Below are positions 1 through 5,902 of a stretch of DNA of 9,445 bases, piece after piece. Position numbers and translations under genes: made by a program. Where the stretch lies: positions 1-9,445 of the forward strand of contig JBJXHB010000100.1 of the NCBI GenBank assembly GCA_046160725.1. The letters run 5' to 3'. Each line of letters opens with the position of its first letter. Within the stretch, counting starts at the first letter, position 1. The DNA comes from JBJXHB01 sp046160725 (GTDB lineage: Bacteria > Pseudomonadota > Gammaproteobacteria > Burkholderiales > Burkholderiaceae_C). Below the pieces are notes generated by a model, which did no database searches, had not been told where the DNA came from, and saw only the letters and a list, made by a program, of their open reading frames with translations.

Positions 1-1
1 G

Positions 2-1087
2 GTCGACCTGGCGGACTTCCAGAGCTACAACGAGGTCTACGGCACGACGCACAACCCCTGGAGCCTGGGCGAGACACCCGGGCGCACGCCGGGCGGGTCG
101 TCCGGCGGCAGCGCGGCGGCGCTGGCGGCCGGCTTCAGTGCGCTGGAGATGGGCAGCGACATCGGCGGGTCCATCCGCAACCCGGCGCACTTCTGCGGCG
201 TGTTCGGCCACAAGCCGAGCTGGGGCCTGCTGTCGTCGCATGGGCACACGCTGGGCGACAGCCGCACGCCAGTGGACCTGGCGGTGGTCGGGCCGCTGGC
301 CCGCAGCGCCGCCGACCTGGAGCTGGCCCTGCGGCTGACCGCCGGCCCGGATGACCTGGATGCCGCGGGCCTGTCGTTCCGCCTGCCGGCGCTGGACAAG
401 CCGGTCTCGTCGCTGCGCGTGGCGGTGTGGGACAGCGACCCGATCTGCCCGTCCAGCGCCGCGGTCGCGGGCCGGGTGCAGGCGGTGGCGCAGGCGCTGG
501 CCTCGGCCGGTGCCCAGGTGCTGCCCGATGCCCGGCCGGCTTTCACCGCGGCGCGCAGCCATGCCGTCTACAGCGCTTTGCTGCAGGGTGCGCTGGGCGC
601 GCGCGGGCCGCAAGCGGCATGGGACGCGCGTCAGGCCCAGGTCGCCGGGCTGGCGGCCGGCGACAACAGCGAGCGTGCCCGCGTGATGCGCGACCAAGTG
701 ATGAGCCTGCACCGCTGGACCGCGCTGGACGAGGACCGCGCGCGGCTGCGCCAGGCCTGGCACGACTTCTTCCGCGACCATGACTTCCTGGTCACGCCGA
801 TCATGCCGACCAGCGCCTTCGTGCACGACCACGGGCCTTTCGGCGGCCGCACGGTGGCCATCGACGGCCAGGCGCACCCGTACTTCAGCCAGACCTTCTG
901 GGCCGGCCTGGCCGGCGTGGCGCTGTTGCCGGCCACCATCATCCCCACCGGCCCGGACGCGCAAGGCTTGCCCATCGGTGTGCAGATCATCGGCCCGATG
1001 TGGGGCGACCTGCAGACCATCCAGCTGGCGCAGCAGCTGGAGCGCATGGGCTTTGCGTTCCAGCCGCCGCCAGAGCTGGCCGGTTGA
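2..1087 (+). CDS. Amidase-signature family hydrolase, 5' end outside window
   Basis: The reading frame is open from base 2 to the TGA at 1085-1087, giving 361 visible residues. An internal ATG at 149 lies inside the signature motif and cannot be the start. The amidase signature is plain: GGSSGGSAAALAAG at about residues 31-44 supplies the cis-serine (S33), and GSDIGGSIRNPA at 51-62 supplies the nucleophile S57. Known amidase-signature enzymes use a Ser-cisSer-Lys triad to hydrolyse carboxamides; the lysine lies upstream and is not in the window. The C-terminal part carries the usual late-domain motif ending in PIGVQIIGP. About 100 residues are missing compared with the 450-500 usual for the family. 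Substrate cannot be told, and GatA-type glutaminyl-tRNA amidotransferase is unlikely because no gatB or gatC lies next to it downstream. It converges on the dehydrogenase gene. Family assignment is firm; substrate is unknown. Confidence 0.92.
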   Translation, partial: VDLADFQSYNEVYGTTHNPWSLGETPGRTPGGSSGGSAAALAAGFSALEMGSDIGGSIRNPAHFCGVFGHKPSWGLLSSHGHTLGDSRTPVDLAVVGPLARSAADLELALRLTAGPDDLDAAGLSFRLPALDKPVSSLRVAVWDSDPICPSSAAVAGRVQAVAQALASAGAQVLPDARPAFTAARSHAVYSALLQGALGARGPQAAWDARQAQVAGLAAGDNSERARVMRDQVMSLHRWTALDEDRARLRQAWHDFFRDHDFLVTPIMPTSAFVHDHGPFGGRTVAIDGQAHPYFSQTFWAGLAGVALLPATIIPTGPDAQGLPIGVQIIGPMWGDLQTIQLAQQLERMGFAFQPPPELAG

Positions 1088-1104
1088 CGGGCAGGATGGG
1101 TCGC

Positions 1105-1153
1105 GGACTCCGCTCAGAAGGGGGTCCTGAGTCCATCACGGGGCAGCCGTGAT
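1105..1153. terminator. Candidate hairpins between convergent genes
   Basis: Two inverted repeats lie between the convergent stop codons. GGACTC (1105-1110) pairs with GAGTCC (1129-1134). A stronger 7-bp perfect stem, ATCACGG (1135-1141) with CCGTGAT (1147-1153), has a 5-nt loop and contains the TGA stop of the minus-strand gene. Neither is followed by a T-tract on either strand, so intrinsic termination is only a guess based on position. Confidence 0.35.
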
Positions 1154-2449
1154 TCTCCAGACCACATTGCCAACGTCGTCCGCCACCAGCACGCCGCCCT
1201 GCCGATCCACGGCAACGCCCACTGGGCGCCCGTAGGCATTGCCCTCGCCGTCAAGGAAGCCCGTCAGCACGTCCAGCGGTGGAGAACCAGCGGGCCGAGA
1301 GCCGTCGAATGGGACGAAGATCACCCGGTAGCCACTGTGCGGGCGTCGGTTCCACGAGCCATGCTGGCCGATGAACATGCCATGTGCAAAGCGCGCCGGC
1401 AAGGTCGTGCCGGCCGACCACGCGAGTCCGAGTGCCGCGGTGTGGGGCCCGAGTGCGTAGTCCGGCACCAGCGCCATGGCGACGAGCTCGGGGCGCTGCG
1501 GCTGGACGCGCTCGTCGATGTGGCTGCCGAAGTAGCTGTACGGCCAGCCGTAGAAGCCGCCATCTCGCACGACGGTCAGATAGTCCGGCACAAGGTCGCT
1601 GCCCAGCTCGTCGCGCTCGTTGACCACCGTCCACAACGCACCGTCGGGCGCCCATGCCATCCCGTTCGGGTTGCGCAGGCCGCTGGCAAACACACGGTGC
1701 GCACCAGTCGCGAGATCCAGCTCCCATATCGCCGCACGTTCGGCCTCTACCGCCATGCCGCGTTCGGCCACGTTGCTGTTCGAGCCCACGGTCACATAGA
1801 GCTTTTGGCCATCGGCGCTGGCGATCAGGTTCTTGGTCCAGTGGTGGTTGATGGGCCCCGCCGGCAGCCTGGCGACGACCACGCCGGGCGCCGTGATCTT
1901 GGTCTGCCCCGGGGTGTAGGGAAACCGCAGGACGGCATCGGTGTTGGCCACGTAGAGATCCGTGCCGACCAGCGCCATGCCGAAGGGTGCGTTCAGCCCG
2001 TCGAGCAGCACGCTCCGTGAATCGGCCGCACCGGTGCCCTGGCTGTCTCGCAGCAGGGTGATGCGGTCGGCACTGGGCGTGGCAGCGCCGGCGCGTTTCA
2101 TCACCAGGCCCATGACGAAACCCCGCAGACTGCCGCCGTCCCCGGCACGCGCGGGTGCATTGGTTTCAGCCACCAGCACATCGCCGTTGGGCAGCACCAT
2201 CAGCCACCGAGGGTGATCCAGGCCGCGGGCAAAGGCTGTCACGCGCAAGCCGGCCGCTGCATGCGGCGTGACGCCAGCGGGCCAGCCCCGCGCCGGAGCG
2301 ATGTTCACGGTCGGGATCAGCGTCGGCTGGGGTGACACCCAACGCGGCTGCGGCCCAGTCCCTTCGGCTACCGTCAGCTTCGCGGTGTCGCCACAGGCGG
2401 CAAGCATCACGCCGGACAGGACCAGCACAGTGAGGTTCGCGAGAGTCAA
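1136..2449 (-). CDS. Glucose/sorbosone dehydrogenase-type lipoprotein
   Basis: The product is a 437-residue member of the PQQ-dependent glucose/L-sorbosone dehydrogenase beta-propeller superfamily (COG2133 type). Recognisable family elements run in order: HPRW followed by LPNGDVLVAET (about 79-96), NAPFGMAL, VTVGSNSN, SGLRNPNGMAW, DGGFYGWPYSY, HGSWNR (363-368) and RPVGVAVDRQGGVLVADD (408-425). The frame is open back to a GTG at 2578, but the TTG at 2449 is preferred. It has AGGAG six bases upstream and begins a hydrophobic signal peptide ending in the lipobox LAAC, with the lipidated cysteine at residue 19. Glycine at +2 suggests transport to the outer membrane. The signal peptide lacks the usual N-terminal Lys/Arg, which is odd. 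Family members oxidise aldoses or related sugars in the periplasm; substrate and PQQ use are not shown here. It ends 48 bases from the convergent amidase. Confidence 0.85.
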   Translation of the reverse strand: MTLANLTVLVLSGVMLAACGDTAKLTVAEGTGPQPRWVSPQPTLIPTVNIAPARGWPAGVTPHAAAGLRVTAFARGLDHPRWLMVLPNGDVLVAETNAPARAGDGGSLRGFVMGLVMKRAGAATPSADRITLLRDSQGTGAADSRSVLLDGLNAPFGMALVGTDLYVANTDAVLRFPYTPGQTKITAPGVVVARLPAGPINHHWTKNLIASADGQKLYVTVGSNSNVAERGMAVEAERAAIWELDLATGAHRVFASGLRNPNGMAWAPDGALWTVVNERDELGSDLVPDYLTVVRDGGFYGWPYSYFGSHIDERVQPQRPELVAMALVPDYALGPHTAALGLAWSAGTTLPARFAHGMFIGQHGSWNRRPHSGYRVIFVPFDGSRPAGSPPLDVLTGFLDGEGNAYGRPVGVAVDRQGGVLVADDVGNVVWRITAAP

Positions 2450-2455
2450 GACGGA

Positions 2456-2460
2456 CTCCT
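2456..2460 (-). promoter_or_regulatory. Shine-Dalgarno deciding the TTG start
   Basis: The minus strand reads AGGAG followed by six bases and then TTG at 2449-2447. This site places the start directly before a lipoprotein signal peptide and argues against the longer GTG start at 2578, which has no comparable site. It abuts the palindrome TGGTCGACCA at 2460-2469. Confidence 0.7.
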
Positions 2461-2469
2461 GGTCGACCA
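2460..2469. promoter_or_regulatory. 10-bp palindrome upstream of dehydrogenase start
   Basis: TGGTCGACCA is a perfect palindrome touching the Shine-Dalgarno of the minus-strand dehydrogenase gene. The position would suit a repressor site or a small hairpin masking the ribosome binding site. It could also be chance in GC-rich DNA, and no binding protein is evident. Confidence 0.25.
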
Positions 2470-2569
2470 ACGTGTCGGCCAAGGCTAGCCCGTGCCGCAC
2501 CGCCGGACTGTGCGCGTGCGAACGCAGCGCGTTGGTGAACGCACAGACGGCCTGAAGGGCGTGTTCGAG

Positions 2570-2605
2570 CATGGCCACTCAACGACGCGCAGACCATGGC
2601 CACTC
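2570..2605. repeat. Direct repeat CATGGCCACTC x2 in divergent region
   Basis: The 11-mer CATGGCCACTC occurs at 2570-2580 and again at 2595-2605, 25 bp apart. It lies in the divergent region between the dehydrogenase (minus) and the hypothetical gene (plus). The second copy contains the ATG of the plus-strand gene. A related longer copy occurs at 4329-4348. Whether this is regulatory is unknown. Confidence 0.5.
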
Positions 2606-3096
2606 CTACCTCTCCAATTGATGCCGACACCCTGTCAGGCCCATCGACCGCCAACGCCAATGCGCGTGAAGGGACAGCCGGTGGCACCGAACTGATCCAT
2701 GCTGCTGAAGCAGCCGAGCTGCCCACATCGTTCGGGGTGTTCAAGCCCGTCGGCCATGTGATGACGGGCTTGCAGGCACAGGGCCAGATGGACGCGCTGG
2801 TGTCCGCACTGCATGCCGCCGGCTGGCCCGCGGCGAGCGTACGGCAGTTCTCGCCACGGGAAAGCCTGTCCCAACTGCGGGCCATGGTTGACAACACCGG
2901 CCCCCTGGCAAACTTTGGCTACGAGATCACATTGTTGAGGCGCTATGTGGCACTCACGGAGGAGGGCTACCTGTGGCTGCTCGTGAAGGTCGAGGACAGC
3001 GAGCATGCTGCCCAGGCCGCAGCACTGGCCCGTGCCTGTGGCGCAACGGTGGCGGTCCACTACCGAACGCTCACCGTCGAAGACCTGATCCCGTGA
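2596..3096 (+). CDS. Conserved-looking hypothetical protein, 166 aa
   Basis: This gene has coding character but I cannot name its family. Residues 1-45 are rich in Ala, Thr, Ser and Pro and look disordered. From about residue 46 the protein is ordered: it opens with SFGVFKPVGHVMTGL, a strand-helix arrangement follows (residues spanning MDALVSALHAAGW), then FSPRES, a hydrophobic EITLLRRY segment, GYLWLLVKV, a helix HAAQAAALARACGA and a final VHYRTL strand. A beta-alpha-beta pattern with two similar halves suggests a ferredoxin-like or YflT/GSP17M-like stress-protein fold, but that is a weak inference. There is no signal peptide or membrane segment, so it is probably cytoplasmic. The ATG at 2596 has no strong Shine-Dalgarno, and a start further in is possible. 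It is divergent from the dehydrogenase gene. Confidence 0.7.
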   Translation: MATPTSPIDADTLSGPSTANANAREGTAGGTELIHAAEAAELPTSFGVFKPVGHVMTGLQAQGQMDALVSALHAAGWPAASVRQFSPRESLSQLRAMVDNTGPLANFGYEITLLRRYVALTEEGYLWLLVKVEDSEHAAQAAALARACGATVAVHYRTLTVEDLIP

Positions 3097-3182
3097 GCCC
3101 GGCGTGGCCGGTGATCCCAGCGGCCGGCATCGCCTCAGGCCTGGCTGCGGTAACAGTGCAGATGTCGAGCGGGAGTCATGGT

Positions 3183-3207
3183 GCGATCTCAGCCACCGGC
3201 TGAGCGC
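3183..3207. repeat. Strong hairpin after hypothetical gene
   Basis: CTCAGCC (3188-3194) and GGCTGAG (3198-3204) form a perfect 7-bp stem with a 3-nt loop. The flanking GCG (3183-3185) and CGC (3205-3207) extend it across a 2-nt bulge. It lies about 90 bp past the 166-aa gene and just before the broken gene. No T-tract follows, so it may be a factor-dependent terminator region or an mRNA-stabilising stem. Confidence 0.35.
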
Positions 3208-3260
3208 AGTTGGCAGAAAGCCAGGTCGGCTGGCGCATGATGCTGCCGCCCTCCGACCCG

Positions 3261-3527
3261 ATGTCAATGAGAGCGGCCAAGTGGGTCCTCATCGTGTTCG
3301 GCACCCTGGCGCTGCTGGTGGTCGCTGCTCTGGCTGTGCCGGTGCAGTTGTGGCGCACGGGTGAGGTGCCGCAGCCCGAGTTGCGGCATTCGCCGCCAGA
3401 GCGCGTCACCGCGAAGACCAAGCGCGTTTGGATCGACGCCGATGCTGCCTCCTCATGGCTTTGCGTCGGGCGCTTGATGAACTTGTGCAGGAAGAGCTTC
3501 CAGCGCCCGGCGCCCAGAGTCGGATGA
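3261..3527 (+). pseudogene. Truncated membrane-anchored gene, likely nucleoside hydrolase remnant
   Basis: From the ATG at 3261 the frame gives 88 residues. It starts MSMRAAKW, followed by one hydrophobic anchor (about residues 8-27), then VPVQLWRTGEVPQP and RVWIDADAA. The last motif resembles the N-terminal aspartate-rich strand (IDTDxxxG) of the inosine-uridine nucleoside hydrolase fold. As I recall, anchored homologues continue for about 300 more residues; here the frame drifts into an unrelated Cys/Arg-rich tail and stops at 3527. A second short frame, ATG 3455 to TGA 3571 (38 residues, containing ALRRALDELVQEELPAPG), overlaps the end and could be a scrap of another gene. ATGs at 3237 and 3267 or a TTG at 3210 could also be the start; none has a good ribosome binding site. 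I read this as a deletion scar. The enzyme assignment is tentative. Confidence 0.45.
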
Positions 3528-3538
3528 CCTCGCGAGGT
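3527..3538. repeat. 12-bp perfect palindrome
   Basis: ACCTCGCGAGGT is a perfect palindrome at the end of the broken plus-strand gene, 24 bp from the convergent stop of the DUF1003 gene. It could be a protein-binding site or part of a termination region. No T-tract is present. Confidence 0.3.
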
Positions 3539-3561
3539 GGCGATATCGAGCGCGTCTCAAG

Positions 3562-4185
3562 TCACCCCTGACGAGGCGGCACGTCGACCGTTGCAGGCTC
3601 AGGATTCGAGATCGACCCGTCGGGCGCAGTCACCTTCTCGTCCAGCGCGGCCAGCACTCCTTCGGGACTCATTGCCTGCTGCATGACGGTGGCACCCAAG
3701 TCTTGGCGGTTCTTCACGTTGGGCAGATCGCGCCGCAGTTCTTCCAGCAGGTCGATCAGCTTGGCTGTCTTCTGTTCGATGAGCAGCGTCACTTTCAATT
3801 CGAGGTGGGCACGCTGCTCACCGAGCTTCGCCACCCGGTTCTGCTTGATCAGCACGACGGTTGTGGTCAGCAACGCCGCCAGCGCGACGACGCCTTGGAG
3901 CATGTGGAAGGGTGTCGCGTCGAATGGGGCCAGGCCAAATGCGGGTAGGGCAAGGTTGGCGACTATCCATGCCGATGTGAACACCAGGATGACGACCAAG
4001 AAGGCCGGCCGCCCTACGAAGCCGCCGATGTTCTCGGCGTGGCGCTGCGACGCACTGCGCTTGTGTTCCTCGCGCGTGTAGAAGTCATGTACGGCACCAA
4101 TGTTCTGGCCGATCTGTAGGCTCTCCACGCTGGCCACTTCGGCCGACGTGGGCTGGGCGGCTGCGCGCGGCGAGGCGGTCACCAT
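3562..4185 (-). CDS. DUF1003 family membrane protein
   Basis: The 207-residue product fits the DUF1003 family. It has a hydrophilic N-terminal segment, a short motif ENIGGFVGRP (51-60), two transmembrane helices (about 60-81 and 94-114) joined by an FDATPFHML loop, then KQNR (114-117). A long charged helix (about 118-155, LELKVTLLIEQKTAKLIDLLEEL) follows. The tail after about 180 is acidic and Pro-rich. Family function is not established; the inner membrane is the expected location. The frame stays open upstream to 4380, but the upstream part is Arg/Ser-rich without family likeness, so the ATG at 4185 is chosen. Its own ribosome binding site is weak. It begins 5 nt after the end of a small ORF with a strong site, so translation may be coupled. 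It is the last gene of the minus-strand run and meets the broken plus-strand gene head-on. Confidence 0.82.
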   Translation of the reverse strand: MVTASPRAAAQPTSAEVASVESLQIGQNIGAVHDFYTREEHKRSASQRHAENIGGFVGRPAFLVVILVFTSAWIVANLALPAFGLAPFDATPFHMLQGVVALAALLTTTVVLIKQNRVAKLGEQRAHLELKVTLLIEQKTAKLIDLLEELRRDLPNVKNRQDLGATVMQQAMSPEGVLAALDEKVTAPDGSISNPEPATVDVPPRQG

Positions 4186-4189
4186 GCGG

Positions 4190-4246
4190 TCATTCCGACC
4201 CGGCCATCGTGGCCGGCATGTCCTGGATCGCAGGCTCTTCGAACAT
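4190..4246 (-). CDS. 18-codon leader ORF upstream of DUF1003
   Basis: ATG at 4246 begins MFEEPAIQDMPATMAGSE and stops at TGA 4192-4190. GAGGGG lies seven bases upstream of the ATG, a much better ribosome binding site than that of the DUF1003 gene, whose ATG follows four bases after the stop. This arrangement suggests a short coupled leader. Alternatively, it could be the true N-terminus of the DUF1003 protein, separated from it by a frameshift. The peptide is acidic and resembles nothing I recognise. Confidence 0.4.
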   Translation of the reverse strand: MFEEPAIQDMPATMAGSE

Positions 4247-4253
4247 GTTGTGT

Positions 4254-4259
4254 CCCCTC
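4254..4259 (-). promoter_or_regulatory. Shine-Dalgarno of the leader ORF
   Basis: GAGGGG on the minus strand, seven bases before the ATG at 4246. It is the only strong ribosome binding site between the flavoprotein stop and the DUF1003 gene, so ribosomes probably enter here. Confidence 0.5.
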
Positions 4260-4324
4260 GATGGTGAAAGAGGTGTCGGGCGACTCGGTGGCGTGTGGGG
4301 CTACTCCAGTCGCAGTCTTGGGGT

Positions 4325-5395
4325 TCACTTCGAGCGTGGCCACTCGACATCCTTGTCGGGCTGGCCCAGCCTCCCGGCACGAAGCGCTGTGACCGCCTGA
4401 ACCACCGAGCGGGCGACGTTGCGTGCCTCTTCCTGAACCGCCGCGTCCTTGTCGAGCGCGTCGTGGCTGTTGTAGTACGGCTCGTAGTAGCCGATGTAGC
4501 GGTCGAGCTTGGCCGCGGCGCCGGCGTCGATCAGGCCCATCCAATCCAGCCAGTCGGTGAGGTTGCGCCGGTGCGCCTCGACACCGGCCACGTCACCGTG
4601 CACCACGACGCCGTAGGCGCGGCCCGACACGTGTTTGGGGTAGTCCCAACCCTGCTGCTCGATCTGCTTGGCCTCGGCCACGCGCTTGCCATGGGTCGTT
4701 GTGGGGTCCGGGTTGCCGCCGTCGGCGCAGACCATACGGTCGATCATCAGCTTGAGCGGACTCGGCGACTGGTACCAGTAGGTCGGCGCCAGGATGATCA
4801 CGGCGTGGGCCGCCACCCAGCGCTCGTAGATCTCGGCCATCCAGTCGGCGGCCTGGTCCAGCGCATGGTTCGGGTAGCAGCTGCAGGGCCAGTGGCATAG
4901 CGGCATCGCGCTGGACACGCAGCCCTTGCAAGGGTGGATGTTTCGTCCGTACTCCGAGGTGACCAGGCTCAGGTCCAGTACATCGGCCTGCAGGCCGGCG
5001 CGCTCGACGACGCGCTGCGCCATCTCGGTCAGGCGCCAGGTCTTCGACACTTCGCCCGGACAGGTGCCGTCGTTTCGGGCGCTGCCGCAGATCAGCAGCA
5101 CCCGTGACGGCGTGGCGCTGTCGCTCCATCGCGTCTGCGCCGCCCGCAGGCGCTTGCGGGTCTCCAGCCATTGCACCGAGATCTGGTAGCTGGGGTCGGC
5201 AAAGCCACGGCCGGCTGGCCGGGTGATCGGTGCCTTGCGGCCTTCCTGAACGGCCTCCCACGCGATGGCTTCGAGCCGCGCAATGGCTTCGCGCTCCTCC
5301 TCGAACGCCGGATCGTAGAAGCGCCCGTTGAAGCGTTCACGGAAAGCCGCGCGCGTCAGCGGTGCGGGAGCTTGCCCGGTACGGATCTTGGTCAT
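4325..5395 (-). CDS. Flavodoxin-fold NADPH-dependent FMN reductase with Cys cluster
   Basis: The 356-residue product has a flavodoxin/FMN_red core after an N-terminal extension of about 95 residues. The core begins SRVLLICGSARNDGTC (97-112), the FMN-phosphate loop. APTYWYQSPSPLKLMIDR (203-220) is the second flavin/dimer signature of the family, and YGVVVHGDVAG (261-271) is the following strand. An insertion at 154-177 carries five cysteines, C156, C159, C167, C171 and C173 (C-x2-C-x7-C-x3-C-x-C), which could bind an Fe-S cluster or metal, or be redox-active. It differs from the compact C-x2-C-x2-C spacing of archaeal iron-sulfur flavoproteins. The extension contains no motif I know. No signal peptide is seen, so it is cytoplasmic. 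The start is supported by AAGGA six bases upstream (5402-5406). It follows the 74-aa gene by 42 bases in the same direction. Confidence 0.85.
   Translation of the reverse strand: MTKIRTGQAPAPLTRAAFRERFNGRFYDPAFEEEREAIARLEAIAWEAVQEGRKAPITRPAGRGFADPSYQISVQWLETRKRLRAAQTRWSDSATPSRVLLICGSARNDGTCPGEVSKTWRLTEMAQRVVERAGLQADVLDLSLVTSEYGRNIHPCKGCVSSAMPLCHWPCSCYPNHALDQAADWMAEIYERWVAAHAVIILAPTYWYQSPSPLKLMIDRMVCADGGNPDPTTTHGKRVAEAKQIEQQGWDYPKHVSGRAYGVVVHGDVAGVEAHRRNLTDWLDWMGLIDAGAAAKLDRYIGYYEPYYNSHDALDKDAAVQEEARNVARSVVQAVTALRAGRLGQPDKDVEWPRSK
4329..4348. repeat. 20-bp repeat shared with 2564-2583
   Basis: TTCGAGCRTGGCCACTCRAC occurs here and at 2564-2583 in the same orientation, with 18 of 20 bases identical. 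This copy overlaps the last codons of the flavoprotein gene; the other lies in the divergent region near 2.58 kb. GC-rich chance is possible. Confidence 0.35.
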
Positions 5396-5437
5396 GAGGT
5401 TTCCTTGTTGGCATGGCCCAGCATCAGATCGATGCGC

Positions 5438-5662
5438 TCAGGTGGCCTGTGCGCCATCCAGCTCGATCGCATGGCTCGCCAGGTAGTGCCGATAGTTGGA
5501 GATCGGCATGGCCGCCGAGCCATGCGATTCACCATCCGTCCAGCTGATCGTCGCGTCCAGTGCGGTCTCGTCGACCTCGCACGGTCCGGGTCGGATCGTG
5601 ATGTTTGCGCCATCGCCTTCACGGAATTCGACCTTTCCGGTGATGCGTGCCTTCTTGGTCAT
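5438..5662 (-). CDS. Small hypothetical protein, 74 aa
   Basis: The ATG at 5662 has GGAG five bases upstream and overlaps the TGA of the truncated epimerase frame (ATGA), so translation is probably coupled. The protein opens MTKKARITGKVEFREGDG, then alternates short strands: ITIRPGPCEV (21-30), ALDATISWTDG (35-45), SAAMPISNYRHYLAS (49-63). The pattern suggests an all-beta mini-domain. It has one cysteine, no membrane segment and an acidic centre. I believe similar small proteins exist in other Burkholderiales, but no function is known to me. A longer frame reaches back to 5803, but the added residues are Arg-rich, lack family character and overlap the epimerase remnant. The gene is followed after 42 bases by the flavoprotein. 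Confidence 0.7.
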   Translation of the reverse strand: MTKKARITGKVEFREGDGANITIRPGPCEVDETALDATISWTDGESHGSAAMPISNYRHYLASHAIELDGAQAT

Positions 5663-5901
5663 GTTTGCTCCATTTCTTGGCCTTGACCACAGCGAACGTA
5701 TGGCCGTCCTGTCCTTGCGGCTGACCTGACGCCTGGGTTCGCGCGGTGCCGGTGTGTCTGGTCCCGCCACTCGCGTCTGCGATCCAGTCCGACGATGCGA
5801 CAACTGTCGGCCAAGGCCTCCGCAAGCGATCGGCCCAGATTTCCAACAACGCCTGTGACCAGGACGATCGGTCTGGCATCCGCGCCGGTCATGGCATCCA
5901 C
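5659..5901 (-). pseudogene. Truncated NAD(P)-dependent epimerase/dehydrogenase N-terminus
   Basis: The frame starts at GTG 5901 or ATG 5892, one to ten bases after the stop of the CBS gene. It contains PIVLVTGVVGNLGRSLAEAL and then RIVGLDRR: the first strand, the glycine-rich dinucleotide loop (TGxxGNLG), helix and second strand of a Rossmann fold typical of NAD-dependent epimerases/SDRs. After about residue 42 (from the ATG) the sequence becomes Arg/Gln-rich and unrelated, and it stops at 5659. Family members are about 230-320 residues, so this is an N-terminal stump with no catalytic YxxxK. The other two frames do not restore the rest, so a deletion rather than a simple frameshift is likely. 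Its TGA overlaps the ATG of the 74-aa gene (ATGA), so the remnant may still deliver ribosomes to that gene. Confidence 0.65.
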
Positions 5902-5902
5902 T

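Noticed and set aside
1337..2020. 227-aa plus-strand frame inside the dehydrogenase
   Set aside because: Antisense shadow of the conserved beta-propeller gene.
2635..3267. 210-aa minus-strand frame opposite the hypothetical gene
   Set aside because: Cys/Arg-rich and motif-free; the plus-strand frame has better amino-acid balance and a strand/helix pattern. Not absolutely excluded because the plus gene is itself unnamed.
4186..4380. N-terminal extension of the DUF1003 frame to 4380
   Set aside because: The extra 65 residues are Arg/Ser/His-rich, unlike the family, and overlap the leader ORF and the flavoprotein 3' end.
5619..5879. Alternative minus-strand frame containing DGHTFAVVKAKKWSKHDQ
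   Set aside because: Protein-like in part, but it lacks a ribosome binding site, overlaps the epimerase stump and 74-aa gene, and does not restore the epimerase. Possibly a scrap of another gene at the junction.
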